Origin: Friedmanniella sp.
GTDB lineage: Bacteria; Actinomycetota; Actinomycetes; Propionibacteriales; Propionibacteriaceae
Direction: 5' to 3'
NCBI GenBank assembly: GCA_025964935.1
Contig: JAOPXW010000095.1
Coordinates: 1-5,610, forward strand
DNA: 5,610 bases
Both the position numbers and the translations under genes were made by a program. The notes below the pieces were generated by a model, which was not told where the DNA came from, did not search any database, and worked only from the letters and a program-made list of their open reading frames with translations. Positions within the stretch are counted from its first letter, which is position 1. Each line of letters begins with the position of its first letter. Positions 1 to 5,610 of the stretch are shown in pieces.

Positions 1-528
1 GCCTCCGGCCTGACGAAGAAGGAGCTGCTCGGTCTGCGCCGCGAGAAGGACAAGCTGGCCAAGACCCTCGGCGGGATCCGCGAGATGACCCGGACCCCGC
101 AGGCCGTCTGGATCGTGGACACCAAGAAGGAGCACCTGGCCGTCGACGAGGACCGCAAGCTGAAGATCCCCGTGATCGGCATCCTGGACACCAACTGCGA
201 CCCCGACGAGGTCGACTTCGCCATCCCCGGCAACGACGACGCGATCCGCTCCGTCTCGCTGCTGACCCGCGTCCTGGCCGACGCCGTGGCCGAGGGCCTG
301 GTGGCCCGCTCCGGCGGCAACCAGACCGGGACCGAGACCGAGGTCGAGCCCATGCCCGACTGGGAGCGCGAGCTGCTGGGTGCCGAGGCCCCCACGCCGG
401 CCGAGACCCCGGCCGCTGACGCCGCCCCCGTGCCCGCCGACGAGCAGCCCGGTGCTGCGGTTGCCGAGGTCGAGGCCGCCACCGACGCGTCCACCGAGGC
501 CGAGACCCCGGTCCAGGCCACCAACTGA
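1..528 (+). CDS. rpsB: 30S ribosomal protein S2, 3' part (5' end outside window)
   Basis: S2 is a structural protein of the small ribosomal subunit, bound between its head and body. The reading frame is open from base 1 and gives 175 residues before TGA. Roughly the first 110-120 residues of a normal S2 lie upstream of the window. Visible family features are the helical stretch with LTKKE and LGGIREM (residues 4-29), the segment [13 protein letters not shown] (33-45), and the conserved block DTNCDP (63-68) followed by [11 protein letters not shown] (75-85). From about residue 104 the protein continues as a 72-residue low-complexity tail rich in Ala, Pro, Glu and Thr, with 16 acidic residues and one basic residue. 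Such tails occur on actinobacterial S2 and are absent from the 241-residue E. coli protein. tsf follows 36 nt downstream, the usual rpsB-tsf pair. The identification is secure; only the start is missing. Confidence 0.97.
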   Translation, partial: ASGLTKKELLGLRREKDKLAKTLGGIREMTRTPQAVWIVDTKKEHLAVDEDRKLKIPVIGILDTNCDPDEVDFAIPGNDDAIRSVSLLTRVLADAVAEGLVARSGGNQTGTETEVEPMPDWERELLGAEAPTPAETPAADAAPVPADEQPGAAVAEVEAATDASTEAETPVQATN

Positions 529-550
529 CGCTGCTGACGCAGAGAAGAAC

Positions 551-555
551 GAGGT
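551..555 (+). promoter_or_regulatory. Ribosome binding site of tsf
   Basis: GAGGT lies 9 nt before the ATG at 565 and 6 nt before the in-frame GTG at 562. The spacing favours the ATG, which gives the usual EF-Ts N-terminus, but the adjacent GTG cannot be excluded. Confidence 0.6.
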
Positions 556-564
556 AACTGAGTG

Positions 565-1386
565 ATGGCGACGATTGCCGCGACTGACGTGAAGAAGCTC
601 CGCGACGCCACCGGCGCGGGGATGATGGACTGCAAGAAGGCGCTGACCGAGGCCGACGGCGACTACGACAAGGCCGTGGAGTTCCTGCGGGTCAACGGCC
701 AGGCGAAGGCGGCCAAGCGCGGCGCCGAGCGGGCCGCCACCAACGGCCTGGTGGCCTTCGAGGCCGGCGCGCTGCTCCAGCTCGGGGCCGAGACCGACTT
801 CGTGGCCAAGAACGAGGAGTTCCAGGCCCTGGCGGCTGACGTCGTCAAGGCCGCCGCGGTCAACAAGGCCGACGGTGTCGAGGCGGCCAACGCCGCCCCG
901 CTGCCCTCGGGCAAGACCGTGGCCGAGGCCGTGAACGAGCTGGCCATCAAGATCGGCGAGAAGCTCGAGATCTCGAACGTGGCCTACTTCTCCGGCCAGA
1001 CCGTGGTCTACCTGCACCGCCGCGCCTCCGACCTGCCGCCGCAGGTGGGCGTGCTGGTGGAGTACGACGGCGCCGACGAGGGTGCGGCGCGCGCCGCGGC
1101 GATGCAGATCGCCGCCATGCGCCCGCAGTACCTCACCCGCGACGAGGTGCCGGCCGACCTGGTGGAGAACGAGCGCCGGATCGCCGAGGCCACGGCCAAG
1201 GAGGAGGGCAAGCCCGCCCAGGCCCTGCCGAAGATCATCGAGGGTCGGGTGAACGCGTTCTTCAAGGACGTGGCGCTGCTCGACCAGCCCTCGGTGACCG
1301 ACAACAAGACCTCGGTCGGCAAGCAGCTGCAGGCTGCCGGCGTGACCGTGAAGCGCTTCGTGCGCTTCGAGGCCGCAGGAGCCTGA
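565..1386 (+). CDS. tsf: Translation elongation factor Ts (EF-Ts)
   Basis: EF-Ts is the cytosolic guanine-nucleotide exchange factor that releases GDP from EF-Tu so that it can reload with GTP and aminoacyl-tRNA. From ATG 565 the protein has 273 residues, normal for an actinobacterial EF-Ts. The N-terminal UBA-like domain (about 5-45) carries the first family signature, [16 protein letters not shown] (12-27). The second signature, TDFVAKN (77-83), contains the Asp-Phe pair that in the E. coli EF-Tu/EF-Ts complex inserts near the Mg2+ site of EF-Tu. The remaining core includes [21 protein letters not shown] and ends with a VKRFVRFE strand. An in-frame GTG directly before the ATG (562) would add only one residue. 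The gene follows rpsB closely and is probably cotranscribed with it. A strong hairpin lies 20 nt after its stop. No key residue appears to be missing. Confidence 0.97.
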   Translation: MATIAATDVKKLRDATGAGMMDCKKALTEADGDYDKAVEFLRVNGQAKAAKRGAERAATNGLVAFEAGALLQLGAETDFVAKNEEFQALAADVVKAAAVNKADGVEAANAAPLPSGKTVAEAVNELAIKIGEKLEISNVAYFSGQTVVYLHRRASDLPPQVGVLVEYDGADEGAARAAAMQIAAMRPQYLTRDEVPADLVENERRIAEATAKEEGKPAQALPKIIEGRVNAFFKDVALLDQPSVTDNKTSVGKQLQAAGVTVKRFVRFEAAGA

Positions 1387-1406
1387 CCGTCTGAGACGAC
1401 GTGGAA

Positions 1407-1442
1407 CAATGCGCTGCGGACCGGTCGGTCCGCAGCGCATTG
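1407..1442 (+). terminator. Perfect 16-bp hairpin between tsf and pyrH, candidate terminator or attenuator
   Basis: CAATGCGCTGCGGACC (1407-1422) and GGTCCGCAGCGCATTG (1427-1442) are exact reverse complements around a GGTC tetraloop. The stem has 11 G-C and 5 A-T pairs. Beyond one A-C mismatch, weaker pairing (A-T, G-U, G-C) can extend it. It starts 20 nt after the tsf stop and ends 39 nt before the pyrH start. No U-rich run follows (CTTCGTGACG), so it is not a canonical E. coli-type intrinsic terminator. U-poor hairpin terminators have been proposed in actinobacteria. Termination, partial read-through control and an RNA processing or stability role all remain possible. The structure is seen in the sequence; its function is inferred. 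Confidence 0.55.
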
Positions 1443-1468
1443 CTTCGTGACGAGTGGGATGAGCCGAC

Positions 1469-1472
1469 AGGA
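1469..1472 (+). promoter_or_regulatory. Ribosome binding site of pyrH
   Basis: AGGA is followed by a 9-nt spacer before ATG 1482. It decides the start. The in-frame GTG at 1476 would leave only 3 nt, and the GTG at 1401 would make the protein read through the hairpin and add 27 residues unlike UMP kinases. Confidence 0.65.
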
Positions 1473-1481
1473 ACGGTGCAG

Positions 1482-2195
1482 ATGAGCAGTCCTTACAAGC
1501 GCGTGATGCTGAAGCTGTCCGGTGAGGTCTTCGGCGGCGGCAAGGTCGGGGTCGACCCCGATGTCGTGGCCGGCCTCGCCGCCCAGATCCACCAGGTGGT
1601 CAGCAGTGGCGTCCAGGTCGCGGTCGTGGTCGGCGGGGGCAACTTCTTCCGCGGAGCCGAGCTGCAGCAGCGCGGCATGGAGCGCGACCGCGCCGACTAC
1701 ATGGGCATGCTCGGCACCGTGATGAACTGCCTGGCCCTGCAGGACTTCCTGGAGAAGGCCGGCACCCAGACCCGGGTGCAGACCGCCATCGCGATGGGGC
1801 AGGTCGCCGAGCCGTACATCCCGCGTCGCGCGGAACGGCACCTGGAGAAGGGCCGCGTGGTCATCTTCGGGGCCGGCTCCGGGATGCCCTACTTCTCCAC
1901 CGACACCGTCGCGGCCCAGCGCGCGCTGGAGATCAGCGCGGACGTCCTGCTGATGGGCAAGCAGGGGGTGGACGGGGTCTACTCCGCCGACCCCAAGACC
2001 GACCCTGCCGCGGTGAAGTTCGACGACCTCAGCTACGACGAGTACCTCGCCCGCGACCTCAAGGTCGCCGATGCGACGGCCATCAGCATGGCCCGCGACT
2101 ACAAGCTGGAGATGGTCTTCTTCAGCCTCGACCACGACGGCACGATCGTCAGCGTCGTCGCGGGTGAGAAGATCGGTACCACCGTGCACGCCTGA
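1482..2195 (+). CDS. pyrH: Uridylate kinase (UMP kinase)
   Basis: This cytosolic enzyme phosphorylates UMP to UDP with ATP, the step that supplies all UTP and CTP. The bacterial enzyme is a hexamer of the amino-acid-kinase fold, unrelated to eukaryotic UMP/CMP kinases, and in many bacteria it is activated by GTP and inhibited by UTP. The 237 residues match the family length (241 in E. coli). Visible motifs in order are KLSGE (11-15, nucleotide phosphate binding), the glycine loop GGGNFFRG (51-58), the region [11 protein letters not shown] (72-82, UMP and subunit contacts), [13 protein letters not shown] (130-142, UMP site) and [10 protein letters not shown] (158-167, ATP side). The C-terminal part contains [21 protein letters not shown] 1482 is chosen from its ribosome binding site and because [15 protein letters not shown] matches usual N-termini. 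frr begins 78 nt downstream, a pairing common across bacteria. Confidence 0.97.
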   Translation: MSSPYKRVMLKLSGEVFGGGKVGVDPDVVAGLAAQIHQVVSSGVQVAVVVGGGNFFRGAELQQRGMERDRADYMGMLGTVMNCLALQDFLEKAGTQTRVQTAIAMGQVAEPYIPRRAERHLEKGRVVIFGAGSGMPYFSTDTVAAQRALEISADVLLMGKQGVDGVYSADPKTDPAAVKFDDLSYDEYLARDLKVADATAISMARDYKLEMVFFSLDHDGTIVSVVAGEKIGTTVHA

Positions 2196-2258
2196 CGCGG
2201 CACCCTCCCGCCCGTCCGGGCACCCTGACAGACCCGCATGACCGCTCGACCGACACCG

Positions 2259-2264
2259 AAGGAG
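2259..2264 (+). promoter_or_regulatory. Ribosome binding site of frr
   Basis: AAGGAG, the best Shine-Dalgarno match in the window, lies 9 nt before GTG 2274. It sets the frr start at that GTG rather than at the in-frame ATG 2238, which lies upstream of this site. Confidence 0.75.
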
Positions 2265-2273
2265 CAAGACACC

Positions 2274-2831
2274 GTGATCTCCGACATCATCACCGACGCT
2301 GAGACCAAGATGGCCAACGCGATCGAGTACGCCAAGGAGGAGTTCGCGGCGATCCGCACCGGTCGGGCCCACCCGGCCATGTTCGCCAAGCTGACGGCCG
2401 ACTACTACGGCTCGCCCACCCCGCTGCAGCAGCTGGCCACCTTCCAGGTGCCCGACGCCCGCGTCGTCATGATCACCCCGTACGACCAGTCCTCGGTGAA
2501 CGCGATCGAGAAGTCGATCCGGGACTCCGACCTGGGGGTCAACCCCTCCAACGACGGCAAGTCCATCCGGGTCACCCTGCCGCTGCTGACCGAGCAGCGC
2601 CGCAAGGAGTACATCAAGCTGGCCAAGACCAAGGCTGAGGACGCTCGCATCTCCGTCCGGGGCGCTCGTCGCACCGCGAAGGAGGCACTGGACAAGCTGG
2701 TCAAGGACAAGGAGGTCGGCGAGGACGAGGTGGCCCGCGCCGAGAAGCAGCTGGACGCCTCGACCAAGAAGCACACCGACGCGATCGACGACGTCCTCAA
2801 GCACAAGGAAGCCGAGCTGCTCGAGGTCTGA
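2274..2831 (+). CDS. frr: Ribosome recycling factor (RRF)
   Basis: RRF works with EF-G to split post-termination ribosomes into subunits so that they can start a new round. From GTG 2274 the protein is 185 residues, exactly the E. coli length, and begins MISDI as the E. coli protein does. The coiled three-helix-bundle domain is formed by residues 1 to about 30 plus the C-terminal half. The small beta domain between them contains RTGRAHP (28-34), the DYYGSPTPLQQLA hinge (43-55) and SDLGVNPSNDG (85-95). Helix three includes LTEQRRKEYIKL (105-116) and VRGARR (128-133), with Arg132 at the position of the functionally important E. coli Arg132. The upstream in-frame ATG at 2238 would add 12 non-conserved residues and is not used here. 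No anomalies were seen. Confidence 0.97.
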   Translation: MISDIITDAETKMANAIEYAKEEFAAIRTGRAHPAMFAKLTADYYGSPTPLQQLATFQVPDARVVMITPYDQSSVNAIEKSIRDSDLGVNPSNDGKSIRVTLPLLTEQRRKEYIKLAKTKAEDARISVRGARRTAKEALDKLVKDKEVGEDEVARAEKQLDASTKKHTDAIDDVLKHKEAELLEV

Positions 2832-2863
2832 GCGTTCCCCGACCCCAGGCGTTCGACCCGAGT

Positions 2864-2868
2864 GAAGG
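2864..2868 (+). promoter_or_regulatory. Ribosome binding site of cdsA
   Basis: GAAGG is followed by an 8-nt spacer before GTG 2877. Two other in-frame GTG codons (2862 and 2868) overlap this site, so they are less likely starts. Neither has a purine-rich run at a proper distance. Confidence 0.6.
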
Positions 2869-2876
2869 TGCCCGAC

Positions 2877-3746
2877 GTGACCGACGCGACCCCTCCCGTG
2901 GCCTCCCACGGCAGAGCGGGCCGCAACCTGCCCGCAGCCATCGGCGTCGGGGTCGGGCTCGGTGCCTACGTCGTGCTCAGCCTGGTCTTCCTCAAGCCGG
3001 CCTTCGTCCTGCTGGTCGCGGTGGCCCTGGCCCTGGCCTCGGTCGAGCTGCACCAGGCGCTGCGACGGCAGGGGATGACCTCGGCCATCGTGCCGATCGT
3101 GGTCGGCAGCGTGGCCATCTCCATCGGGTCCTACCTGGCCGGGCGGCAGAGCCCGGTGGTGTTCTCCACCACCAGCGTGCTGCTCGCCGCCCTCGCCCTG
3201 ACCGTGCTGGCCGCGCTGGTCTGGCGGATGCCCGGCGGCGCGGACGGCTACGTGCGGGACGTGGCCGCCAGCCTGCTGATCATCGGTTACGTCCCCCTAC
3301 TGGGCTCCTTCACCGCGCTCATCCTGGCCGGCGACCAGGGGGTGGCCCGGACCGTCACCTTCCTGCTGGTCGTGGTGATGAACGACACCGGCGGCTACGT
3401 GGCCGGTGTGCTGTTCGGCAAGCACCCGATGGCCCCGCACATCAGCCCCAAGAAGTCCTGGGAGGGTCTGGCCGGGTCCTTCGTCTTCGGCATCGCCGCC
3501 GGCGTCGGGATGGCCGTCTACGGGCTGCACGTCCCCTGGTGGGTCGGGGTCATCCTCGGTGTCTGCCTGGTCGGGGTCGGCACCTGCGGTGACCTGATCG
3601 AGTCCCTGGTCAAGCGGGACCTGGGGATCAAGGACATGAGCTCGTTCCTGCCCGGTCACGGCGGGGTGATGGACCGTCTCGATTCGCTCCTGGTCGCTGC
3701 GCCGGTAGCCTGGCTCATCATGTACATCTTGGTTCCCGGCGGATGA
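2877..3746 (+). CDS. cdsA: Phosphatidate cytidylyltransferase (CDP-diacylglycerol synthase)
   Basis: This integral membrane enzyme condenses phosphatidic acid with CTP to give CDP-diacylglycerol and pyrophosphate. The product feeds phosphatidylglycerol, cardiolipin and, in actinobacteria, phosphatidylinositol. The 289 residues form a short polar N-terminus (1-17) followed by many hydrophobic segments, roughly 19-39, 41-56, 68-88, 98-116, 129-151, 158-180, 199-217, 221-240 and 270-286. Conserved parts are [17 protein letters not shown] (169-185), SPKKSWEG (190-197), [11 protein letters not shown] (238-248) and the C-terminal family signature at 243-269, which keeps the pattern S-x-x-KR-x4-KD, PGHGG, DRLD. 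The acidic residues in these motifs bind metal and CTP. The start is set by the ribosome binding site; the alternative GTGs at 2862 or 2868 would add five or three residues. The stop overlaps the rlmN start by 4 nt. Confidence 0.96.
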   Translation: MTDATPPVASHGRAGRNLPAAIGVGVGLGAYVVLSLVFLKPAFVLLVAVALALASVELHQALRRQGMTSAIVPIVVGSVAISIGSYLAGRQSPVVFSTTSVLLAALALTVLAALVWRMPGGADGYVRDVAASLLIIGYVPLLGSFTALILAGDQGVARTVTFLLVVVMNDTGGYVAGVLFGKHPMAPHISPKKSWEGLAGSFVFGIAAGVGMAVYGLHVPWWVGVILGVCLVGVGTCGDLIESLVKRDLGIKDMSSFLPGHGGVMDRLDSLLVAAPVAWLIMYILVPGG

Positions 3747-4906
3747 GCACCCCGCCCCCGGCGGGAAGCACGGTTCCCCCCAGCCCGAGCGCACCCTCCC
3801 CGTTGCCCCTGGTCTTCAACGCACCCAAGCGGGGCAAGCCGCCCACGCACTGGGCCGACCTGACCCCGGCCCAGCGCCGCGAGGCCGTCGAGGCGGCCGG
3901 TCACCGCGCCTACCGCGCCCGTCAGCTGTCGGCGCACTACTTCGAGGGCCTGCGCGACGACCCGGCGGACTGGACCGACCTGCCCGGGCCCGTACGGCAG
4001 TCGCTGGCGGAGAAGTTCCTGCCGCCGCTGCTCAACCCGGTGCGTCAGCTGATGTGCGACGACGACACCACGGTCAAGTCCCTGTGGCGCCTGCACGACG
4101 GCGCACTCGTGGAGAGCGTCCTGATGCGCTACCCCGACCGGGTCACCATGTGCGTCTCGTCCCAGGCGGGCTGCGGGATGGCCTGCCCCTTCTGCGCCAC
4201 CGGTCAGGGCGGGCTGCAGCGCAACATGAGCACGGCCGAGATCGTGGAGCAGGTCCTCGACGGCGCCCGCCGGCTCGACCGCGGTCAGGTGGCCGGCGGT
4301 CCGGGGCGGGTCAGCAACGTGGTCTTCATGGGCATGGGTGAGCCGCTGGCCAACTACAACGCCGTCATCGGCGCGGTCCGCCAGCTCGTCACCCCGGCCC
4401 CCGACGGGCTGGGGATGAGCGCCCGCGGGATCACGGTCTCCACCGTCGGCCTGGTGCCCCGGATGCAGCAGCTGGCCGGGGAGGGCATCCCGGTCACCCT
4501 GGCCCTGTCCCTGCACGCCCCCGACGACGAGCTGCGCGACGAGCTGGTCCCCATCAACACCCGGTGGAACGTGGACGAGGTCGTCGACGCCGCCTGGGAG
4601 TACGCCCGGATCACCAAGCGCCGGGTCTCCATCGAGTACATCCTCATCCGGGACATGAACGACCAGGCGTTCCGGGCCGACCTGCTGGCCAAGAAGCTCA
4701 AGCGGCGCGGCAACTGGGGCTGGGTGCACGTGAACCTGATCCCCCTCAACCCGACCCCGGGCTCGATCTGGACCGCCTCCCGACGTCGCGACGAGGCCGA
4801 GTTCGTCCGCCGGCTTGAGGCCAAGGGGGTGCCCGTCACCGTCCGGGACACGCGGGGACGCGAGATCGACGGCGCCTGCGGGCAGCTGGCGGCGACCGAC
4901 GCCTGA
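3743..4906 (+). CDS. rlmN: Dual-specificity 23S rRNA/tRNA (adenine-C2)-methyltransferase RlmN
   Basis: RlmN is a cytosolic radical-SAM enzyme that makes 2-methyladenosine at 23S rRNA position 2503 (E. coli numbering) and at A37 of some tRNAs, which affects decoding accuracy and drug binding near the peptidyl-transferase centre. The product has 387 residues (E. coli 384). The CxxxCxxC iron-sulfur motif is Cys144, Cys148 and Cys151 in CGMACPFC. The two mechanistic cysteines are present: Cys137 in MCVSSQAGC (counterpart of E. coli Cys118) and Cys379 in DGACGQL (counterpart of the methyl-carrying Cys355). [11 protein letters not shown] is the usual SAM-binding GEP region. The lack of a Cfr-like context and the C-terminal GACGQLA support RlmN over Cfr. 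The ATG lies in an ATGA overlap with the cdsA stop and has no clear Shine-Dalgarno sequence, so translational coupling is likely. Residues 2-22 are a Pro/Ser-rich extension before the conserved [18 protein letters not shown]. Confidence 0.96.
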   Translation: MSTPPPAGSTVPPSPSAPSPLPLVFNAPKRGKPPTHWADLTPAQRREAVEAAGHRAYRARQLSAHYFEGLRDDPADWTDLPGPVRQSLAEKFLPPLLNPVRQLMCDDDTTVKSLWRLHDGALVESVLMRYPDRVTMCVSSQAGCGMACPFCATGQGGLQRNMSTAEIVEQVLDGARRLDRGQVAGGPGRVSNVVFMGMGEPLANYNAVIGAVRQLVTPAPDGLGMSARGITVSTVGLVPRMQQLAGEGIPVTLALSLHAPDDELRDELVPINTRWNVDEVVDAAWEYARITKRRVSIEYILIRDMNDQAFRADLLAKKLKRRGNWGWVHVNLIPLNPTPGSIWTASRRRDEAEFVRRLEAKGVPVTVRDTRGREIDGACGQLAATDA

Positions 4907-4923
4907 GGGACCGCCTCAGCGCG
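4900..4923. terminator. Candidate bidirectional hairpin across the convergent stop codons
   Basis: CTGAGG (4903-4908) pairs with CCTCAG (4914-4919) around a 5-nt loop. With one bulged base (4920), 4900-4902 can pair with 4921-4923, giving nine base pairs. The hairpin contains the rlmN stop (4904-4906) and the stop of the opposite gene (4916-4918), so it would form in both transcripts. No U-tract follows on either strand, and the stem is short. It is the only hairpin I found in the 9-nt convergent gap; function is inferred. Confidence 0.35.
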
Positions 4924-5422
4924 GCAGCGGCACGATGCTCGCCTGCCGGACCACACCGTCGGCCAGGTCCAGCAGACCGAGCGTCCCGTACGGCTGACGC
5001 CGCCGGTCGGTGGGGGAGCCGGGGTTGAAGACCCGGACCTCCCCGCTGACGTCCATCGGGATGTGGGAGTGGCCGAACACCACCAGGTCCGCGGCGGGGA
5101 ACCGCCGCCGCATCCGCGCGGGCCGCCCGGCGGCCGGTCCGCTGTCGTGGATCATCGCCACCCGGACGCCCGCCAGCTCGACCTCCAGGGTCTCCGGCGC
5201 GCCCCACGCGGCCACCTCGGGTCGGTCGTTGTTGCCCAGCACCGCCCGGACGGGGGCGAACCCCGACAGCGTGTCCAACACGTCCGCCGTGCAGACGTCG
5301 CCGGCGTGCAGGATGAGGTCCGCGCCGTCCAGGTGAGCGGCGACGGCGGTCGGCAGTCCCTTCCAGAAGCGCGGGCTGTGGGTGTCGGACAGCACGACCA
5401 CCCGCAGCGGGGTCTCCGACAT
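4916..5422 (-). CDS. YfcE/MJ0936-family metallophosphoesterase
   Basis: This is a small cytosolic calcineurin-like phosphoesterase with a two-metal centre. Family members act as phosphodiesterases on simple substrates in vitro; the physiological substrate is usually unknown and cannot be read from this sequence. The 168 residues are a normal family length. The metal-ligand motifs appear in order: SDTHS (12-16; Asp13, His15), HAGDV (39-43; Asp42), GNND (63-66; Asn64), IHD (91-93; His92) and GHSH (117-120; His118, His120). NPGSPTDRRRQ and a final beta-strand region follow. The start at 5422 gives MSETPLRVVVLSDTH, the usual N-terminus. A purine-rich GGGAGGGAG (5442-5434) lies 11 nt upstream and an AGG (5431-5429) 6 nt upstream. 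The frame stays open a further 62 codons upstream, but that part does not resemble the family. The gene converges on rlmN with a 9-nt gap and diverges from the next gene. Confidence 0.9.
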   Translation of the reverse strand: MSETPLRVVVLSDTHSPRFWKGLPTAVAAHLDGADLILHAGDVCTADVLDTLSGFAPVRAVLGNNDRPEVAAWGAPETLEVELAGVRVAMIHDSGPAAGRPARMRRRFPAADLVVFGHSHIPMDVSGEVRVFNPGSPTDRRRQPYGTLGLLDLADGVVRQASIVPLPR

Positions 5423-5440
5423 CGGCGGCCTGTCTCCCTC

Positions 5441-5462
5441 CCGACCGGCCGGTGCCGGTCGG
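5441..5462. repeat. Perfect 9-bp inverted repeat
   Basis: CCGACCGGC (5441-5449) and GCCGGTCGG (5454-5462) are exact reverse complements with a 4-nt spacer. On the minus-strand transcript the hairpin would sit directly upstream of, and overlap by 2 nt, the GGGAGGGAG preceding the phosphoesterase start. It could be a leader hairpin, a protein-binding palindrome, or a chance result of GC-rich sequence. Confidence 0.5.
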
Positions 5463-5477
5463 CCTCCATCATCGGCG

Positions 5478-5513
5478 GGCCGCCCGAGTGGCGGGGCGCG
5501 GGGGTGGGCGGCC
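5478..5513. repeat. 8-bp inverted repeat beside the malQ-like ribosome binding site
   Basis: GGCCGCCC (5478-5485) and GGGCGGCC (5506-5513) are exact reverse complements separated by 20 nt. The second arm directly abuts the AGGA (5514-5517) before ATG 5525. In sequence this rich in G and C, an 8-bp match may be chance. Confidence 0.35.
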
Positions 5514-5524
5514 AGGATGGGGGG

Positions 5525-5610
5525 ATGGCCGACCTTGACCAGTCCCTGACCGACCTCGCCCAGGCGTACGGCATCGCGACCGAGTACTGGGACTGGGAGG
5601 GTCGGCACGT
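5525..5610 (+). CDS. malQ: Probable 4-alpha-glucanotransferase (amylomaltase), 5' end only
   Basis: The frame from ATG 5525 runs off the window after 28 full codons. The peptide reads MADLDQSLTDLAQAYGI followed by ATEYWDWEGRHV. The segment L-x-x-LA-x-x-(Y/F)G-(I/V)-ATEY-x-DW-x-GR is the typical N-terminus of actinobacterial MalQ proteins. MalQ transfers alpha-1,4-glucan segments between maltodextrins, releasing glucose, in glycogen and maltodextrin metabolism. AGGA at 5514-5517 with a 7-nt spacer supports the start; the ATG at 5517 is out of frame. The catalytic GH77 domain lies outside the window, so the call rests on the N-terminal pattern alone. The gene diverges from the phosphoesterase gene. 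Confidence 0.75.
   Translation, partial: MADLDQSLTDLAQAYGIATEYWDWEGRH

Larger units (their letters stand above)
5423..5524. promoter_or_regulatory. Divergent intergenic region between the phosphoesterase and malQ-like genes
   Basis: This 102-bp segment must hold the start signals for both divergent genes unless transcription begins inside them. I see no convincing -35/-10 pair on either strand. It contains GGGAGGGAG on the minus strand (5442-5434) for the phosphoesterase and AGGA on the plus strand (5514-5517), 7 nt before ATG 5525. It also holds two inverted repeats, 5441-5462 and 5478-5513. The position is clear, but the promoter assignment rests only on gene arrangement. Confidence 0.4.

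Noticed and set aside
1401..1481. Upstream GTG start that would extend pyrH by 27 residues
   Set aside because: The extension is encoded by the hairpin, has no ribosome binding site, and does not resemble UMP kinase N-termini.
2238..2273. Upstream ATG start for frr
   Set aside because: It lacks a Shine-Dalgarno sequence at a proper distance and adds 12 non-conserved residues. GTG 2274 has AAGGAG at 9 nt and gives the standard 185-residue protein.
2196..2273. Repeated GGCACCCT (2199-2206 and 2219-2226) and a 4-bp GCCC/GGGC stem between pyrH and frr
   Set aside because: The repeat is short and the stem is only four base pairs in GC-rich sequence, with no U-tract; not distinguishable from chance.
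1008..3053. A 681-codon open frame on the minus strand across tsf, pyrH and frr
   Set aside because: It is antisense to three certain genes. Its Gly/Val/Leu/Asp/His/Arg-rich composition is what the codon bias of GC-rich genes produces on the opposite strand, and it has no recognisable domain.
3656..4729. A 357-codon open frame on the minus strand across rlmN
   Set aside because: It is a shadow of rlmN. The composition is low-complexity Gly/Val/Asp/His/Gln, there is no family resemblance, and the plus-strand gene has all catalytic residues.
5423..5608. 62-codon upstream extension of the phosphoesterase frame
   Set aside because: The translated segment is Pro/Gly/Arg-rich without family resemblance and overlaps the start of the divergent malQ-like gene.
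1..5610. Search for tRNA genes, CRISPR arrays, insertion sequences or phage/defence genes
   Set aside because: No cloverleaf, spaced direct repeats, transposase-like frame or compositional break was seen; the window is filled by conserved housekeeping genes.

Overview
The window is ordinary high-GC bacterial chromosome. Its gene content and codon use (third positions almost all G or C) point to an actinobacterium (Actinomycetota). The gene order rpsB-tsf-pyrH-frr-cdsA-rlmN, the long acidic Ala/Pro-rich tail on ribosomal protein S2 and several GTG starts all fit that phylum. A finer placement, for example Nocardioidaceae or relatives, would be a guess.

Layout. Positions 1-4906 hold a plus-strand block of six genes: the 3' part of rpsB (ribosomal protein S2), tsf (EF-Ts), pyrH (UMP kinase), frr (ribosome recycling factor), cdsA (CDP-diacylglycerol synthase) and rlmN (23S rRNA/tRNA adenine-C2 methyltransferase). 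Gaps are 36, 95, 78 and 45 nt, and cdsA and rlmN overlap by 4 nt (ATGA). The tsf-pyrH gap contains a perfect 16-bp hairpin that may separate the translation-factor pair from the downstream genes. The block ends at a convergent minus-strand gene, a small YfcE/MJ0936-type metallophosphoesterase (4916-5422). Only 9 nt separate the two stop codons, which are embedded in a short hairpin. A 102-bp intergenic region rich in inverted repeats then separates that gene from a divergent plus-strand gene, whose first 28 codons look like the start of malQ (4-alpha-glucanotransferase) and run off the window end.

How the genes work together. rpsB, tsf, frr and rlmN serve translation: small-subunit structure, EF-Tu recycling, post-termination recycling, and rRNA/tRNA modification. 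pyrH makes UDP for nucleic acid and cell-envelope precursors, and cdsA makes CDP-diacylglycerol for phospholipids. The block is therefore a growth-linked housekeeping cluster. The phosphoesterase and malQ are separate units.

All complete genes look intact, with normal length and the expected motifs. I found no mobile element, tRNA, CRISPR array or clear sign of horizontal transfer, and no new biological system. The points worth a second look are non-coding: the tsf-pyrH hairpin, the hairpin across the convergent stop codons, and the inverted repeats next to both ribosome binding sites in the divergent region.
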